Made by a program: the position numbers and the translations under genes
Notes under the pieces: generated by a model
The model's database searches: none
Told to the model about the DNA's origin: nothing
What the model saw: only the letters and a program-made list of their open reading frames with translations
Assembly (NCBI GenBank): GCA_949358305.1
Contig: OX442318.1
Coordinates: 8,666,501-8,730,500 of the forward strand
DNA: 64,000 nucleotides
Origin: Strigamia acuminata
Taxonomy: Eukaryota > Arthropoda > Chilopoda > Geophilomorpha > Linotaeniidae
Direction: 5' to 3'
Shown here: positions 10,487-21,006 of the stretch, in pieces
How positions within the stretch are numbered: position 1 is the first letter of the stretch
Layout: the number at the start of each line of letters is the position of its first letter

Positions 10487-10711
10487 AATGTTGAGTTGCA
10501 CATAAAAATCTGCTGCGAAATAATTTTTGAAAGGTCGCAAATGGCCACTGGAGGTAAGGAATATTTATTTCACATTATATCATATTTATTTATTTATTTT
10601 CTTCAGCAAGACTGGGCCGACCCCCGTCAAATGCCGTTTGGAAAGCTCTGAAATTGTTTTTTTTCGTTCTTCTGAGTTGTGTTCGAAACACATGTGCTGA
10701 TGTATTTAGCA

Positions 10712-10940
10712 GTAGTGAACATGCCCAAACGAGTTGCTTATCTAACAAGATCGGGACTTGATAGTAAAGCAAATAGAGCCATGGAAAAGGTCTCTGCAGA
10801 CGTGGAAATAACGATAACGTCCCCAGCCAATCCAAGACGTTCATCAGCTTCATCAGATTCATAGAGTTCGGTTGATTTATATATATAAATATTAACAATT
10901 GCAATTGGGGGTATGGTAATCGCTTTTTAAGCTATGCTGT
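10712..10940 (+). pseudogene. Second decayed copy of the small membrane gene
   Basis: MPKRVAYLTRSGLDSKANRA and EKVSADVEITITSP parallel the copy at 10040. The frame is stopped by TAG before SSVDLYI, and the TAA inside the helix (VDLYI-stop-ILTIAIGGMVIAF) is shared with that copy. The two therefore descend from one already interrupted ancestor. Confidence 0.45.
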
Positions 10941-11681
10941 CGATAAACTTTTACTTTAAAAGGCGCCGTTTTTTTCGGTTTTTTTTTGTTAAGTTGTGTG
11001 CTGTTGTTTTCTAAATCCATTCAAGATTTTAACTTTCTTTCTTAAATTTATCTTTTATATCAATTTTTTAACCCAAGTTCTTTTATAATCATTTATAATC
11101 AAAGGAAGAGAAGAGGTGGCTAGACCGTATGATACTCGACCAAGGGGTTTTGTACTTCAGTCCTGCCAAGGATAATTTCAACTTTTTTTTATTTATTTTT
11201 TTATAATTAATTTTTAGGCAGGTTATGTATTTTTACAATGCCAAATTAATAAAGGGGCAAAGAAGCGGCAGCCAATCCGAAGGGGATGACCTCTGCCAAA
11301 TCAGCAAAGATTAGTTTCACATAAGATGTGAAAGACCAATGCATCTCAAACTGGAATTTGCAACATAAGCAATTTCAAAGAATGTCCAGTTTGTTGAATA
11401 AAATAATCCACTAAAGATTAACCAGCCAGACTGTTAATTTTTCGTCCTTTTTCTTAAAGAAAAGAAGCGAAATTGTATATTTTCTCATAGCAACTGCCAT
11501 TTTGGTAATGTCAAGCAATAGAGTGGAAATGGCAAAAATCACTGCTAAAAATGCTGCCCTAATGACAACAATCCATAGATTTGCAAGGAATTGCTTTGTG
11601 CAAGTAATCCAAGGAGTAAAAGTTAAAGAAAAAGACAGGTCTTGAACTGCAACTTTAGGGACCCACCCCTTGGTTCCTAAC

Positions 11682-13861
11682 TAGGGATTGCAGTACCGGT
11701 TTCAGTATCGGTTCCAGTACCGGTATTGGTACCGGGATTCAGTACCAGTCTTGGTACCGAGGTTTTTTTTCTGTTGGTACTGAGGGCCGGTACTAGTACC
11801 GTAAGCTTTTTTTGGTACCGGAACCGTCCCTCACACCAGAACCGGAACCGGTACTTTCCATCATCATACACAACACAACAACGCCACCTACTACCAGCAT
11901 TTCTAATGATGTAGATGGTGATAAATTTTATTTCACTCGTTATTTATTCCTTTTAAATTAACTTGGAAATAGTAATAATGGCAAATGGCTGAACTAGAAC
12001 AGCAAGCATTTGAATATGGCACAAAAAAGACTTGTACTAAATTTCTAAATCTGGTGCCACAACTTCAAACCCCAATATCTCAACAACCTGACCACGGATT
12101 TTTTTATTTCAAAAACCAAACGATATAGAGGACCTTCTCCTCTACAAACCGTAAAAGGTAGAACACTCTACCCCTATTGGTTTTCGAGCGGCGACCATTT
12201 GAATTTGACGCAACTGAAATTACCAAACTCAAATCTTTCAAGTTTTTAGCATTTTTGATTTCAGCGTTTTTGATTTCAGGGTTTTTGTTTTCCGCATTTT
12301 TGTAATTCAGCGTTTTATGTTTTCAGCGTTGTTGCGTTTCAGAGTTTTTGATTTTCTTGCTTGCTACAAGATGGATTCCCAGCGGGCTCCCCAGCGGGCT
12401 CCCCAGCGGGCTCCCCAGCGGGCTCCCCAGCGGGCTCCCCAGCGGGCTCCCCAGCGGGCTCCCCAGCGGGCTCCCCAGCGGGCTCCCCAGCGGGCTCCCC
12501 AGCGGGCTCCCCAGCGGGCTCCCCAGCGGGCTCCCCAGCGGGCTCCCCAGCGGGCTCCCCAGCGGGCTCCCCAGCGGGCTCCCCAGCGGGCTCCCCAGCG
12601 GGCTCCCCAGCGGGCTCCCCAGCGGGCTCCCCAGCGGGCTCCCCAGCGGGCTCCCCAGCGGGCTCCCCAGCGGGCTCCCCAGCGGGCTCCCCAGCGGGCT
12701 CCCCAGCGGGCTCCCCAGCGGGCTCCCCAGCGGGCTCCCCAGCGGGCTCCCCAGCGGGCTCCCCAGCGGGCTCCCCAGCGGGCTCCCCAGCGGGCTCCCC
12801 AGCGGGCTCCCCAGCGGGCTCCCCAGCGGGCTCCCCAGCGGGCTCCCCAGCGGGCTCCCCAGCGGGCTCCCCAGCGGGCTCCCCAGCGGGCTCCCCAGCG
12901 GGCTCCCCAGCGGGCTCCCCAGCGGGCTCCCCAGCGGGCTCCCCAGCGGGCTCCCCAGCGGGCTCCCCAGCGGGCTCCCCAGCGGGCTCCCCAGCGGGCT
13001 CCCCAGCGGGCTCCCCAGCGGGCTCCCCAGCGGGCTCCCCAGCGGGCTCCCCAGCGGGCTCCCCAGCGGGCTCCCCAGCGGGCTCCCCAGCGGGCTCCCC
13101 AGCGGGCTCCCCAGCGGGCTCCCCAGCGGGCTCCCCAGCGGGCTCCCCAGCGGGCTCCCCAGCGGGCTCCCCAGCGGGCTCCCCAGCGGGCTCCCCAGCG
13201 GGCTCCCCAGCGGGCTCCCCAGCGGGCTCCCCAGCGGGCTCCCCAGCGGGCTTCCCAATGTTTAAGTGTCCTAGAAAACCTAGAAAACTAAAAGGGATAG
13301 AGTGTTGTGCCTTTTAGGGTTTGTAGAGAAGTTCCTCTATATCGTTTGATCAGGTTGTTGAGATATTGGGGTTTGAAATTGTGGCACCAGATTTGGAAAT
13401 TTAGTACAAGTCTTTTTTGTGTCATATTCAATTGCTTGCTGCTCAAAAACTAAGAGGAGTAGAGACTTGTGCTGTTCACAGTTTGTTTAGCAGAAAGTCC
13501 TCTATCTTTTCGTGTAAAAATCATTAAAATCTGTGATCCAAAAAAAAATTGGGATTTGTTCTATCTGTAGTTTGGGCAAATGTGAATTTGGTGCCAATTT
13601 CAGCCTGGTGAATAAATTGTAGTACTACAGTATTATCTAATTATACGTGACAAATAAATATTTTTGTTGAGAAATAGATTGACTATCCAGAACCGGTACC
13701 AATACCGGTGCCAGTACCGCTTTCGGTAGTAGTACCGGCCCAATACCGGTGCCCATTTTTCATTTGGGACCGGAACCGAATATAAACCGAATATAGTACC
13801 GGAAAAAAATTTCAGTACCGAATACCGGTACCATGTAAATCGTCCGGTACTGCAATCCCTA
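11682..13861. mobile_element. Non-autonomous hAT-like foldback element
   Basis: The element is bounded by perfect 18-bp terminal inverted repeats (TAGGGATTGCAGTACCGG at the left end, its complement at the right) and an 8-bp target duplication TTCCTAAC (11674-11681 and 13862-13869). The empty site is preserved in the right arm as TTCTTAAC near 16580. Subterminal regions are built from degenerate ACCGGTACC-type repeats (11690-11850 and 13690-13855). A second pair of inverted segments (about 12000-12200 and 13262-13450) would let the whole element fold back with the minisatellite in the loop. No transposase is encoded. Confidence 0.85.
12379..13257. repeat. Perfect 12-bp minisatellite (GCGGGCTCCCCA), about 73 copies
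   Basis: Every unit appears identical until the last, degenerate one (cttcccaatg). The unit is 83% GC in otherwise AT-rich DNA. Because 12 is divisible by three, all frames on both strands stay open (RAPQ, SGLP, AGSP repeats), so the long ORFs here are not evidence of a gene. Confidence 0.95.
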
Positions 13862-14654
13862 TTCCTAACTGAACTGGATCAAAAGTAATCGATGTAGAAG
13901 AGGAGGAGGAGAAGAAGACAGCTGTCGGGTGATGAAAGCAAGAAAAATCAGCATTCAATGTGAAGAAATTTGAAATTCAAAATATGGAAAAAAATTAAAA
14001 TTTCAAATTCAGTTGCAAGAGAAAGACACCCGACCAAGTGGGAAAAAAGCTGGAAATTCCTATAAACGTTAGGCCTAAAAAGAATGCAAATATTCAATTG
14101 TAATCCAGTTCCTTGATTACACATGGATAAAATTCTTCAGTAATACACAGGCACGAATCCCGAGAGGGGCATCAACGAAACGTAATGGAAAAGCATCATT
14201 AGGCCTAAAATGGAATCCAAACCTTAGGCCTAAAATGGAATCCAAACATTTTGAGAAATATTAACTAAAATCAAACCATCTGACTCAAACAAAATCCAAA
14301 ATGCAATCGTATTCCAGTTCCGTGGTGACACATCGACTTTTAGAATGAAATTGGAAAAATATCAAACCGAAAATGCGTGAACCGAAGAACCGACCAACAC
14401 CGATGAAAACGAAGCGAAATGGAAGGAAGGCAGAACGCGACTGTTGCTATGCCGACGGAAATGCAGCGCTATTGGAAGAGTTAATAACAGTTTTTCGCAC
14501 AAGACAGCGCTGCAAATACGTGTCAGTTAGGGAATTTCAATAGAGAAAAAAAACTATTTTTTTTAACAAAAAATGAAATTTTGTATTAAAACACATTGAT
14601 TACATTGATTAGATAGAGAGTATTGCGGGTGCATTTTATTTAAAGCCTTATTTT

Positions 14655-15104
14655 TCATTCATTTTTTATTGTCTTCGCGCCAATCGACTGACTTGCTCTG
14701 AAATTATGTTTGTCGCAGCAGTTAGCGCACGCTTTAAGAGTCGCCACGCCATTTTTCGAGTGATAGCAAACTCCAGTTGGCGGCTGCAGCTGTTCGGGGA
14801 TTACCATTTGTTCGTCGCTACGTTTTATAAGATCCATCAGTTTTTCACTTTTTACTTTCGTCGATATTAAATTGTCCACATATTCAATTTGTTTTATCAA
14901 ATCTTCTACCGTTCTTTCAACTTCTTCCGCTTTTCTAGCATGATCCGCCTCATTTCGCTTCAATTCCTCCAAAACCTCGACCGATTTCAATTTCTCTTTC
15001 TTTTCTCTCGCTCTTCTGCTACGAGCCGCAACGGCGCTCGGAGTTTGTTTATAACGCTTTCCCTCGGAGCTGGCACGGCTGTTAACGGGTTGATCTTGGT
15101 CCAT
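14655..15104 (-). CDS. Small bZIP-like protein (149 residues)
   Basis: The ATG at 15104 starts MDQDQPVNSR. Residues 19-33 hold a basic region, YKQTPSAVAARSRRAREKKE, close to the bZIP pattern N-x2-A-A-x2-S-R but with Ser in place of the usual Asn. It is followed by a heptad-like helix (LKSVEVLEELKRN, then VERTVEDLIKQIEYVDNLI) with leucine, valine and isoleucine at spaced positions. bZIP proteins dimerise and bind DNA as transcription factors; the Asn change may weaken base recognition. The C-terminus has five cysteines or histidines near GVCYHSKNG and CANCC. It lies in the spacer of the inverted repeat. Its upstream block is the third copy of the one at 598-850, so it may belong to that duplicated cluster, with an earlier exon now out of frame. 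Confidence 0.55.
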   Translation of the reverse strand: MDQDQPVNSRASSEGKRYKQTPSAVAARSRRAREKKEKLKSVEVLEELKRNEADHARKAEEVERTVEDLIKQIEYVDNLISTKVKSEKLMDLIKRSDEQMVIPEQLQPPTGVCYHSKNGVATLKACANCCDKHNFRASQSIGAKTIKNE

Positions 15105-15139
15105 AGTTGTGGTATTTTGATCGAGGGAACGGTATTAAT

Positions 15140-15500
15140 GATTGGAATCATCGAAAATGTCTCCTGTAAAACAAATATTCATATTAAACGAAGATAAGTT
15201 AAGAAATAGCGGAATAAATATTTAAAATTCGTCGTAAATTGTCGGAAAATGTTTGATTATTATTAGAATTTCTTGTTGTTGTTGGAAATAGCTCGAATGA
15301 ACAAATACAACAGTCTCGAGTGACTTATTTCTTTATTCAAACTAAGTGCACGGGTTATATATTATGACACTCAGCCCTGATTGGCTGTTACATAAAACGT
15401 CTTGCGAACGTCCACACACAATGTCCGACAATTATTCGACTTAAATTAACATAACTCTCGTTTTTTACTTAATTTACCGGCTTAGTTTTCACTTTTTGGT
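15140..15500 (-). promoter_or_regulatory. Third copy of the upstream block, split by a short LTR
   Basis: GTCTCCTGTAAAACAAATAT at 15161-15180 and the TTATTATTAGAATTTCTTG and ATTATTCGACTTAAAT stretches match 593-740 and 2560-2600. A 151-bp LTR-like insertion sits between them. The rest resembles the other copies up to about 15500. Confidence 0.45.
15280..15430 (-). mobile_element. Short solo LTR (151 bp), probably copia-type
   Basis: On the minus strand it starts TGTCGGACATTG and ends TTTCCAACA, so it has TG...CA ends with a short inverted repeat. It contains ATATATAA and, downstream, AATAAAGAAATAA, in the order expected of an LTR. It interrupts the upstream block present elsewhere without interruption. 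I found no clear 5-bp duplication. Confidence 0.5.
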
Positions 15501-15765
15501 CGTGTTTGTGTTTTAATTAATATTTAAATTTTTATAATTTTGTGTTTTAAAATTTTAAAAATTTGTAACTTTAAATTTTATAATCTATATTATTCTCTGC
15601 GATATTAAAACGACTGAAATTGCTGTGAATAAAGTATATTTATTGTAAGATTTGGTTTAATTAGATTTTACATTTTATAACGATGGAAATGTGGTTACTT
15701 TGACTGCGTTAGTTTTAAAATATAAAAAGATTTTGATATTTTATACTTTTTGCTTTTGAGAAAAG

Positions 15766-16083
15766 TTAAACGAGCTTAATTTGAGATTGAAATAGATCGT
15801 GATAAGAGTGGCAGTTGAATTGACTTGAATTTTGAGCGTAAAAATCGTTTTTGATCAATTTAATTAATTCATCACTTTCAAATCTCCATTGAAATTCCCT
15901 GACACGTATTTGCAGCGCTGTCTGCTGCGAAAAACTGTTATTAACTCTTCCAATAGCGCTGCATTTCCGTCGGCATAGCAACAGTCGCGCTCTACTTTCC
16001 TTCCATTTCGCTTCGTTTTCATCGGTTCTTGGTCGGTTCGTTGGTTCTTCGGTTCCCGCATTTTCGGTTTGATATTTTTCCAA
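15766..16083 (-). CDS. Hypothetical 105-residue ORF in the right arm
   Basis: It starts MEKYQTENAGTEEPTNRPRT and ends in AT-rich sequence. The left arm carries the same region (about 14345-14537), but a stop falls there early (MR-stop replaces the linker). It has no recognised domain. It is weakly supported as a gene, because the matching arm is not open and two frames are equally open at 15864-16061. Confidence 0.2.
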   Translation of the reverse strand: MEKYQTENAGTEEPTNRPRTDENEAKWKESRARLLLCRRKCSAIGRVNNSFSQQTALQIRVREFQWRFESDELIKLIKNDFYAQNSSQFNCHSYHDLFQSQIKLV

Positions 16084-17415
16084 TTTTCATTCTTTTTAGT
16101 CGATGTGTCACCATGGAACTGGAATACGATTGCATTTTGGATTTTGTTTGAGTCAGATGGTTTGATTTTAGTTAATATTTCTCAAAATGGTTGGATTTCC
16201 ATTTTAGGCCTAATGTTTGGATTCCATTTTAAGCCTAATGATGCTTTTCCATTACGTTTCGTTGATGCCCCTTTCGGGATTCATGCGTGTGTATTACTGA
16301 AGAATTTTATCCATGTGTAATCAAGGAACTGGATTACAATTGAATATTTGTATTCTTTTTAGGCCTAACGTTTATTGAAATTTCCAACTTTTTTTCCACT
16401 TGGTCGGGTGTCTTTCTCTTGCAACTGAATTTGAAATTTTAATTTTTTTCCATACTTTTATTGAACATTTTGAATTTCAAATTTCTTCACATTGAATGCT
16501 GCTTTTTCTTGCTTTCATCACCCCACAGCTGTCTTCTTCTTTTTCTCTTCTACATCGACTACTTTTGATCCAGTTCAGTTAAGAACAAAGGGGTGGGTCC
16601 CTAAAGTTGCAGTTTAAAACCTGTCTGTTTCTTTAACTTCTACTCCTTGGATTACTTGCACAAAGCAATTCCTTGCAAATCTATGGATTGTTGGTTGTCA
16701 TTAGGGCACCATTTTTAGCAGTGATTTTTGCCATTTCCACTCTATTGCTTGACATTACCAAAATGGCAGTTGCTATGAGAAAATCTACAATTTCGCTTCT
16801 TTTCTTTAAGAAAAAGGACGACAAATTAACAGTCTGGCTGGTTAATCTATAGTAGATTATTTTATTCAACAAACTGGACATTCTTTGAAATTGCTTATGT
16901 TGCAAATTCCAGTTTGAGGTGCATTGGTCTTTCACATCTTTCACATGTTGCTAGAGCATAGTTTCCTTCCAAAACGCAGCCTTATTTTTCTTATTTCTTC
17001 AAATGAAATTAATTCCGTTTTGCTTCTCTGATGTTAATTAACATTTTATTTCTTTCCTTTTATTAATTTGGCATTGTAAAAATACATAACCTGCCTAAAA
17101 ATTAATTATAAAAAAATAAATGAAAAAACATTGAGGTTATCCTTGGCAAAACTGAAGTACAAAACCCCTTGGTCGAATCTCTTACGATCTAGCCACCTCT
17201 TCTCTTCCTTTAATTATAAATGATTATAAAATAACTTGGGTTAAAAAATGGATTTAAAAGATAAATTTAAGAAAGAAAAGTTAAAATCTTGAATGGATTA
17301 GTTAGTAGTAGAATACCCACATTTTTATTTGACATTCTTTTAGAAAACAACAGCACTCAACTTAACAAAAAAAAAAAACCAAAAAAAAAACGGCGCCTTT
17401 TAAAGTAAAGGTTTA
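15885..17415 (-). repeat. Right arm of the large inverted repeat
   Basis: Reverse complement of the left arm. Landmarks are GCAGCGCTGTCTGCTGCGAA (15912), the TTAGGCCTAA motifs, AAGGGGTGGGTCCCTAAAG (16588), the TCTATTGCTTGACATTACC block (16739) and the CGGCGCCTTTTAAAG end (17391). It holds the uninterrupted version of the hAT target site. Confidence 0.75.
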
Positions 17416-17426
17416 TCTTCCGAACA

Positions 17427-17510
17427 GGTAAATTAGCACATGCTGATTTAGACGAAAGAGCTTTGGATGCGTTAAAAGAATTTTCTGTGGATAATAATAT
17501 CAACCATTAG
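17427..17510 (+). pseudogene. Orphan exon fragment of a Syncrip/hnRNP-Q-like gene
   Basis: The frame reads GKLAHADLDERALDALKEF followed by SVDNN, then leaves homology and hits TAG. LDERALDALKEF is characteristic of the N-terminal acidic domain of hnRNP Q/R (Syncrip), just upstream of the RRMs. It begins right after an acceptor-like cttccgaacag, as if the capture started at an exon edge. Only about 24 codons remain, and no RRM is nearby. Confidence 0.6.
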
Positions 17511-17526
17511 AACTCGCTAGTCTATT

Positions 17527-17655
17527 CTATCCGTAATTTATACTCCATTTTGTCGAAATCGTTACAACCACAATATGGATTAATCCAAGAATAATTGCTC
17601 CTAAGAAGATCAGTGTGCTGACGAAGCAATCTCGCTGATAACGATGCGTATTTAG
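17527..17655 (-). CDS. Inverted copy of the 40-residue membrane micropeptide
   Basis: Minus-strand reading: HRYQRDCFVSTLIFLGAII, then LGLIHIVVV, KWSINYG and stop. It matches the peptide at 9721-9843 at most positions, with a two-residue length difference. There is no ATG at the start (ACG in its place), so it is either an exon or inactive. The preceding frame (17657-18076) ends just upstream on the same strand. Confidence 0.4.
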   Translation of the reverse strand, partial: LNTHRYQRDCFVSTLIFLGAIILGLIHIVVVTISTKWSINYG

Positions 17656-17656
17656 C

Positions 17657-18076
17657 TCACAAATTAATCATGGTATTCGCAAGACGAGACGTTTGCGATG
17701 GCGGTAAAATACAACGAAATACAATCTGCAGTAAACCCTGCAATATACCCAATGCTCTACACATTGGAATGTAAACAATCTGCAGGATGCAGTTAAGAGA
17801 AAACCAATAACATGGAATTGAAAAATAAATACCTAACAAAATAATGAAATGTAAGTTAATAAGGGAATCCGTGATTATTGGCAAAAGTTTGCTCTCACAC
17901 TTACTCGAATACGCAGGGTGCCTGTCCAACTTTACTACATGGGCCGTAAAGTCGATGTCCATAAGTCCAGCACAAAAAACACGACTGCAATCACAATCAT
18001 GAAGATAATTCTGAACGGCACACTGCTTTCCAGGGCAACAACTAATTACAATTTGGCAGCGGTCGTCCTCGAGCAT
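17657..18076 (-). CDS. Hypothetical cysteine-rich membrane protein (139 residues)
   Basis: It starts MLEDDRCQIVISCCPGKQCA. The N-terminal half has nine cysteines and an HDCDC cluster. The C-terminal half is hydrophobic (LHFIILLGIYFSIPCYWFSL, then ILQIVYIPM). Its start region (CCAATCCGAATATGCTCGAG) is shared with the left arm near 10050, where it is out of frame. It ends just before the micropeptide copy on the same strand. No family is recognised; it may be a composite of repeat sequence. Confidence 0.3.
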   Translation of the reverse strand: MLEDDRCQIVISCCPGKQCAVQNYLHDCDCSRVFCAGLMDIDFTAHVVKLDRHPAYSSKCESKLLPIITDSLINLHFIILLGIYFSIPCYWFSLNCILQIVYIPMCRALGILQGLLQIVFRCILPPSQTSRLANTMINL

Positions 18077-18104
18077 ATTCGGATTGGCTGCCGCCTCTTT
18101 GCTT

Positions 18105-19890
18105 CTCTGATGTTAATTAGCATTTTATTTCTTTCCCTTTATTAATTTGGCACTGTAAAAATACATAACCTGCCTAAAAACTAATTATAAAAAAATAAAT
18201 GAAAAACGTGGCGGTTACTCACTATTTGCACAAAAATTTAGCCGTAGGTGACACTGAATGGTTTAGAAATTGAGATGCTTAGAATGTAGGCCAGTCAAAA
18301 TAATGAAAATCAGACTTCCTAAAGAACGGTCCCTTTGGAACTGATGCATTTTTAGCAGTAGTTTTTGCCATTTCCACTCTATTGCTTGACATTACCAAAA
18401 TGGCAGTTGCTGTGAGAAAATCTACAATTTCGCCTTTTTTCTTTAAGAAAAAGACTGGTAAGACGTCATTACATTTACTCTGTGGTGCAAGTGCTTTGAA
18501 TTTTTGCATTTTGACGTATGAATGTATCTTTTAGAGCAAAGTTTGGCTTTTTTAGTTTTAAATCGAAACTAGGCTTAGATGTATCAACCATCATTCGACA
18601 TGTTTTCGGCCTTTTTAATACTCAGTTTGCACAAAAATTTAGCCGTAGGTGACACTGAATTTCTTGGACACAGCAATGCTTAAAACGTACGTCAGTCCAC
18701 CAATAATTAAAATAATGAAAATCTAACTTCCTAAATAACAGTCCCTTTGGAACTGATGCATTTCCGTCTCACAAATTTTGATGTGCGAAAAAAAACAAAA
18801 AAAAACCCAGGTTTTCCCACAACCTAACCCGATTACATCACCTCAATAACCCGAGGTGAGGTAATCGGGTGTGTCCTTTAACATTAAACTATAATTTAAG
18901 CCAATTCAGAAGTTTTCAGAGAGAAATAAAGACAAGTGTCCTTTAACATTAAACTATAATTTTATTCAGTTGGGATTGAATACAAAAAGAAACTTAACTA
19001 AATAAGAAATCAAATAAATAATATCAGAGACAAATCAAAATTATTCTAAGTTAAATTTGGGGCTCTGGCTAAAAGGACCAGGCACTCAAGCTGCTGGTCC
19101 CAGTAGACCAAGAGATGAGCATGTTCATGGTTTGAGACATGTAACAGAACTGAGCTGAGATTCAGCAAGTAAACTGGGTTTTCTCCTGTTAACATAAAGT
19201 TAAGTCTCCGAGTGGTGCTGAGTGCAAATGCAATTAAGCGCCATCTGGTGAGAGTTTTTGCAAACTTAGAATTTAAACTGAGCAGTGATTTTTGCCATTT
19301 CCACTCTATTGCTTGACATTACCAAAATGGCAGTTGCTATGAAAAAATCTACAATTTCGCTTCTTTTCTTTAAGAAAAAGGACGAAAAATTAACAGTCTT
19401 TTATTTTATTCAACAAACTGGACATTCTTTGAAATTGCGTATGTTGCAAATTCCAGTTTGAGGTGCATTGGTCTTTCACATCTTATGTGAAACTAATCTT
19501 TGCTGTATCCCTCGTAAGGTTTGGAACCCTCGTCCATCTTTTATTAGACTCAGTTTGAGCCTCTCACATGTCTACCAAAATGTCTTTTTCTTTAACTTTT
19601 ACTCCTTGGATTACTTGCACAAAGCAATTCCTTGCAAATCTTTGCAAATCTATGACATTACCAATGCTATGAGAAAATCTACAATTTCGCCTCTTTTCTT
19701 TAAGAAAAAGAATTGGCTGCCGCCTCTTTGCTTCTCTGATGTTAATTAACATTTTATTTTTTTCCTTTTATTAATTTGGCATTGTAAAAATACATAACCT
19801 GCCTAAAAATTAATTATAAAAAAATAAATGAAAAAACGTTGAGGTTATCCTTGGCAGGACTGAAGTATAAAACCCCTTAATCGAATCTCT
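18105..19890 (-). repeat. Rearranged partial copies of the right arm
   Basis: Pieces of the arm recur: the leader block at 18110-18200 and 19730-19890, the TCTATTGCTTGACATTACC block at 18377 and 19306, and the AAACTGGACATTCTTTGAAA block at 19415. CACAAAAATTTAGCCGTAGG TGACACTGAAT occurs at about 18229 and 18631. No intact ORF survives. Confidence 0.6.
18790..19275. mobile_element. Insertion with a long stem-loop and an internal direct repeat
   Basis: The sequence interrupts the arm-type repeat (homology resumes at about 19281). Near its left end CCCGATTAC-at-CACCTC pairs with GAGGTG-a-GGTAATCGGG (18827-18868). GTGTCCTTTAACATTAAACT is repeated directly at 18870 and 18936. Ends and target duplication were not resolved. 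Confidence 0.4.
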
Positions 19891-19999
19891 TACGGTCTAG
19901 CTACCTCTTTTCTTTCTTTGATTATAAATGATTATAAAAGAACTTGGGTTAAAAAAGGGATATAAAAGATAAATTTAAGAAATAAAAGTTAAAATCTTG

Positions 20000-20990
20000 A
20001 ATGATTAGTTGTTTCAAAACAACACCAAAACTGAGTTGTTGGCAGCTTGAATTTTGAGCTGAAAAATCGTATCTTGTTTACTGAGTCCTTCACCCTTTTC
20101 AGTTGAGACCTGGCTCTATTCAGGGTTGAGTGTCGTCAATGATGTAAACACGGTTATTGATACATCGCACATCCCAAACTAACAAGTAAACCAAAAAAAC
20201 TACGTTTTTGAAAAAGGCTTTTATGCTGTATCCCTGCGAAATTTGATTCCATACTAAAAATTTGCCAAATGACAAATCGTTTTTTAGAAAATAAAAAAAA
20301 ATATAGCTCAGATCAAAAAGTTATCACCACCATTCGAAAGAGCGGCAAATTCTGCACAGAAATCTTATTTTTAATTTTTTAAATCGTTCATTTTTAATAT
20401 TTTTTGTTTTTATGGTCAAATTCAAATTTCTTACAAAATTGACCATGCGGTCGCCGGCTACGACCGTAAAAAAACCTACTTTTTTTTACCGAATCGAAAA
20501 AAGAAACATACAGGCTTGTGCAGAATGCAATTTCCAATCAAATGAGCGTGGTTTCAGGATTTTTAAATCCTTTTTTAGTGCCGAAAACATCAAAATTCGT
20601 ATCGGGCGAACATTTTGGCATCCATTAAAAAACACAGGTTCCGCCAGGTGGCGCTCCGGTTTGCTTACAGTTTGCCGTAAATCAGAGGTTTCATACTTCG
20701 TATTTCCAGTCCACAGCGCTGAAAACTTAGTCTTTGTTTTCTTTTATTTTATTATAATGTGTGGAATGACCTGTTCTAGGGCGCTACGAAGCCCAAATTT
20801 TAATTTTTTGTTATGCTGAATTGATTTTTGGAAAAAACACCCAAATTTAGACAAACCGGAAGTTGAAACACACACACAAATGTTCAAGTCAAGTTAAATA
20901 AAAGCCTTTAAAAAATAGCAAATACCCACATTTTTATTTGACATTCTTTTAGAAAACAACGGCACACAACTTAACAAAGAAAAACCAAAA
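20000..20990. other. Unassigned region with one weak ORF
   Basis: A plus-strand frame at 20412-20819 (135 codons, starting MVKFKFLTKLTMRSPATTVK) has no domain that I recognise and ends in hydrophobic low-complexity sequence. I do not call it a gene. The rest is AT-rich. Confidence 0.3.
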
Positions 20991-21006
20991 AAAACGACGC
21001 CTTTTA

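Larger units (their letters stand above)
10945..14537 (+). repeat. Left arm of a large imperfect inverted repeat
   Basis: Starting at AAGGCGCCGTTTTTTTCGG and running to the GCGCTGCAAATACGTGTCAG stretch near 14525, this arm is the reverse complement of 15885-17415. The only large difference is the 2.18 kb hAT-like insertion at 11682-13861. Without it each arm is about 1.4-1.5 kb. The spacer (14538-15884) carries the bZIP-like gene. Confidence 0.75.

Noticed and set aside
12317-13317. Four long ORFs of more than 300 codons on both strands
   Set aside because: They are translations of a perfect 12-bp repeat, which keeps every frame open. No gene-like sequence lies outside the array.
15864-16083. 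MADF or Myb-type DNA-binding domain in the right-arm ORF
   Set aside because: KWKESRARLLL looks faintly similar, but the frame shifts soon after and the matching left arm is closed.
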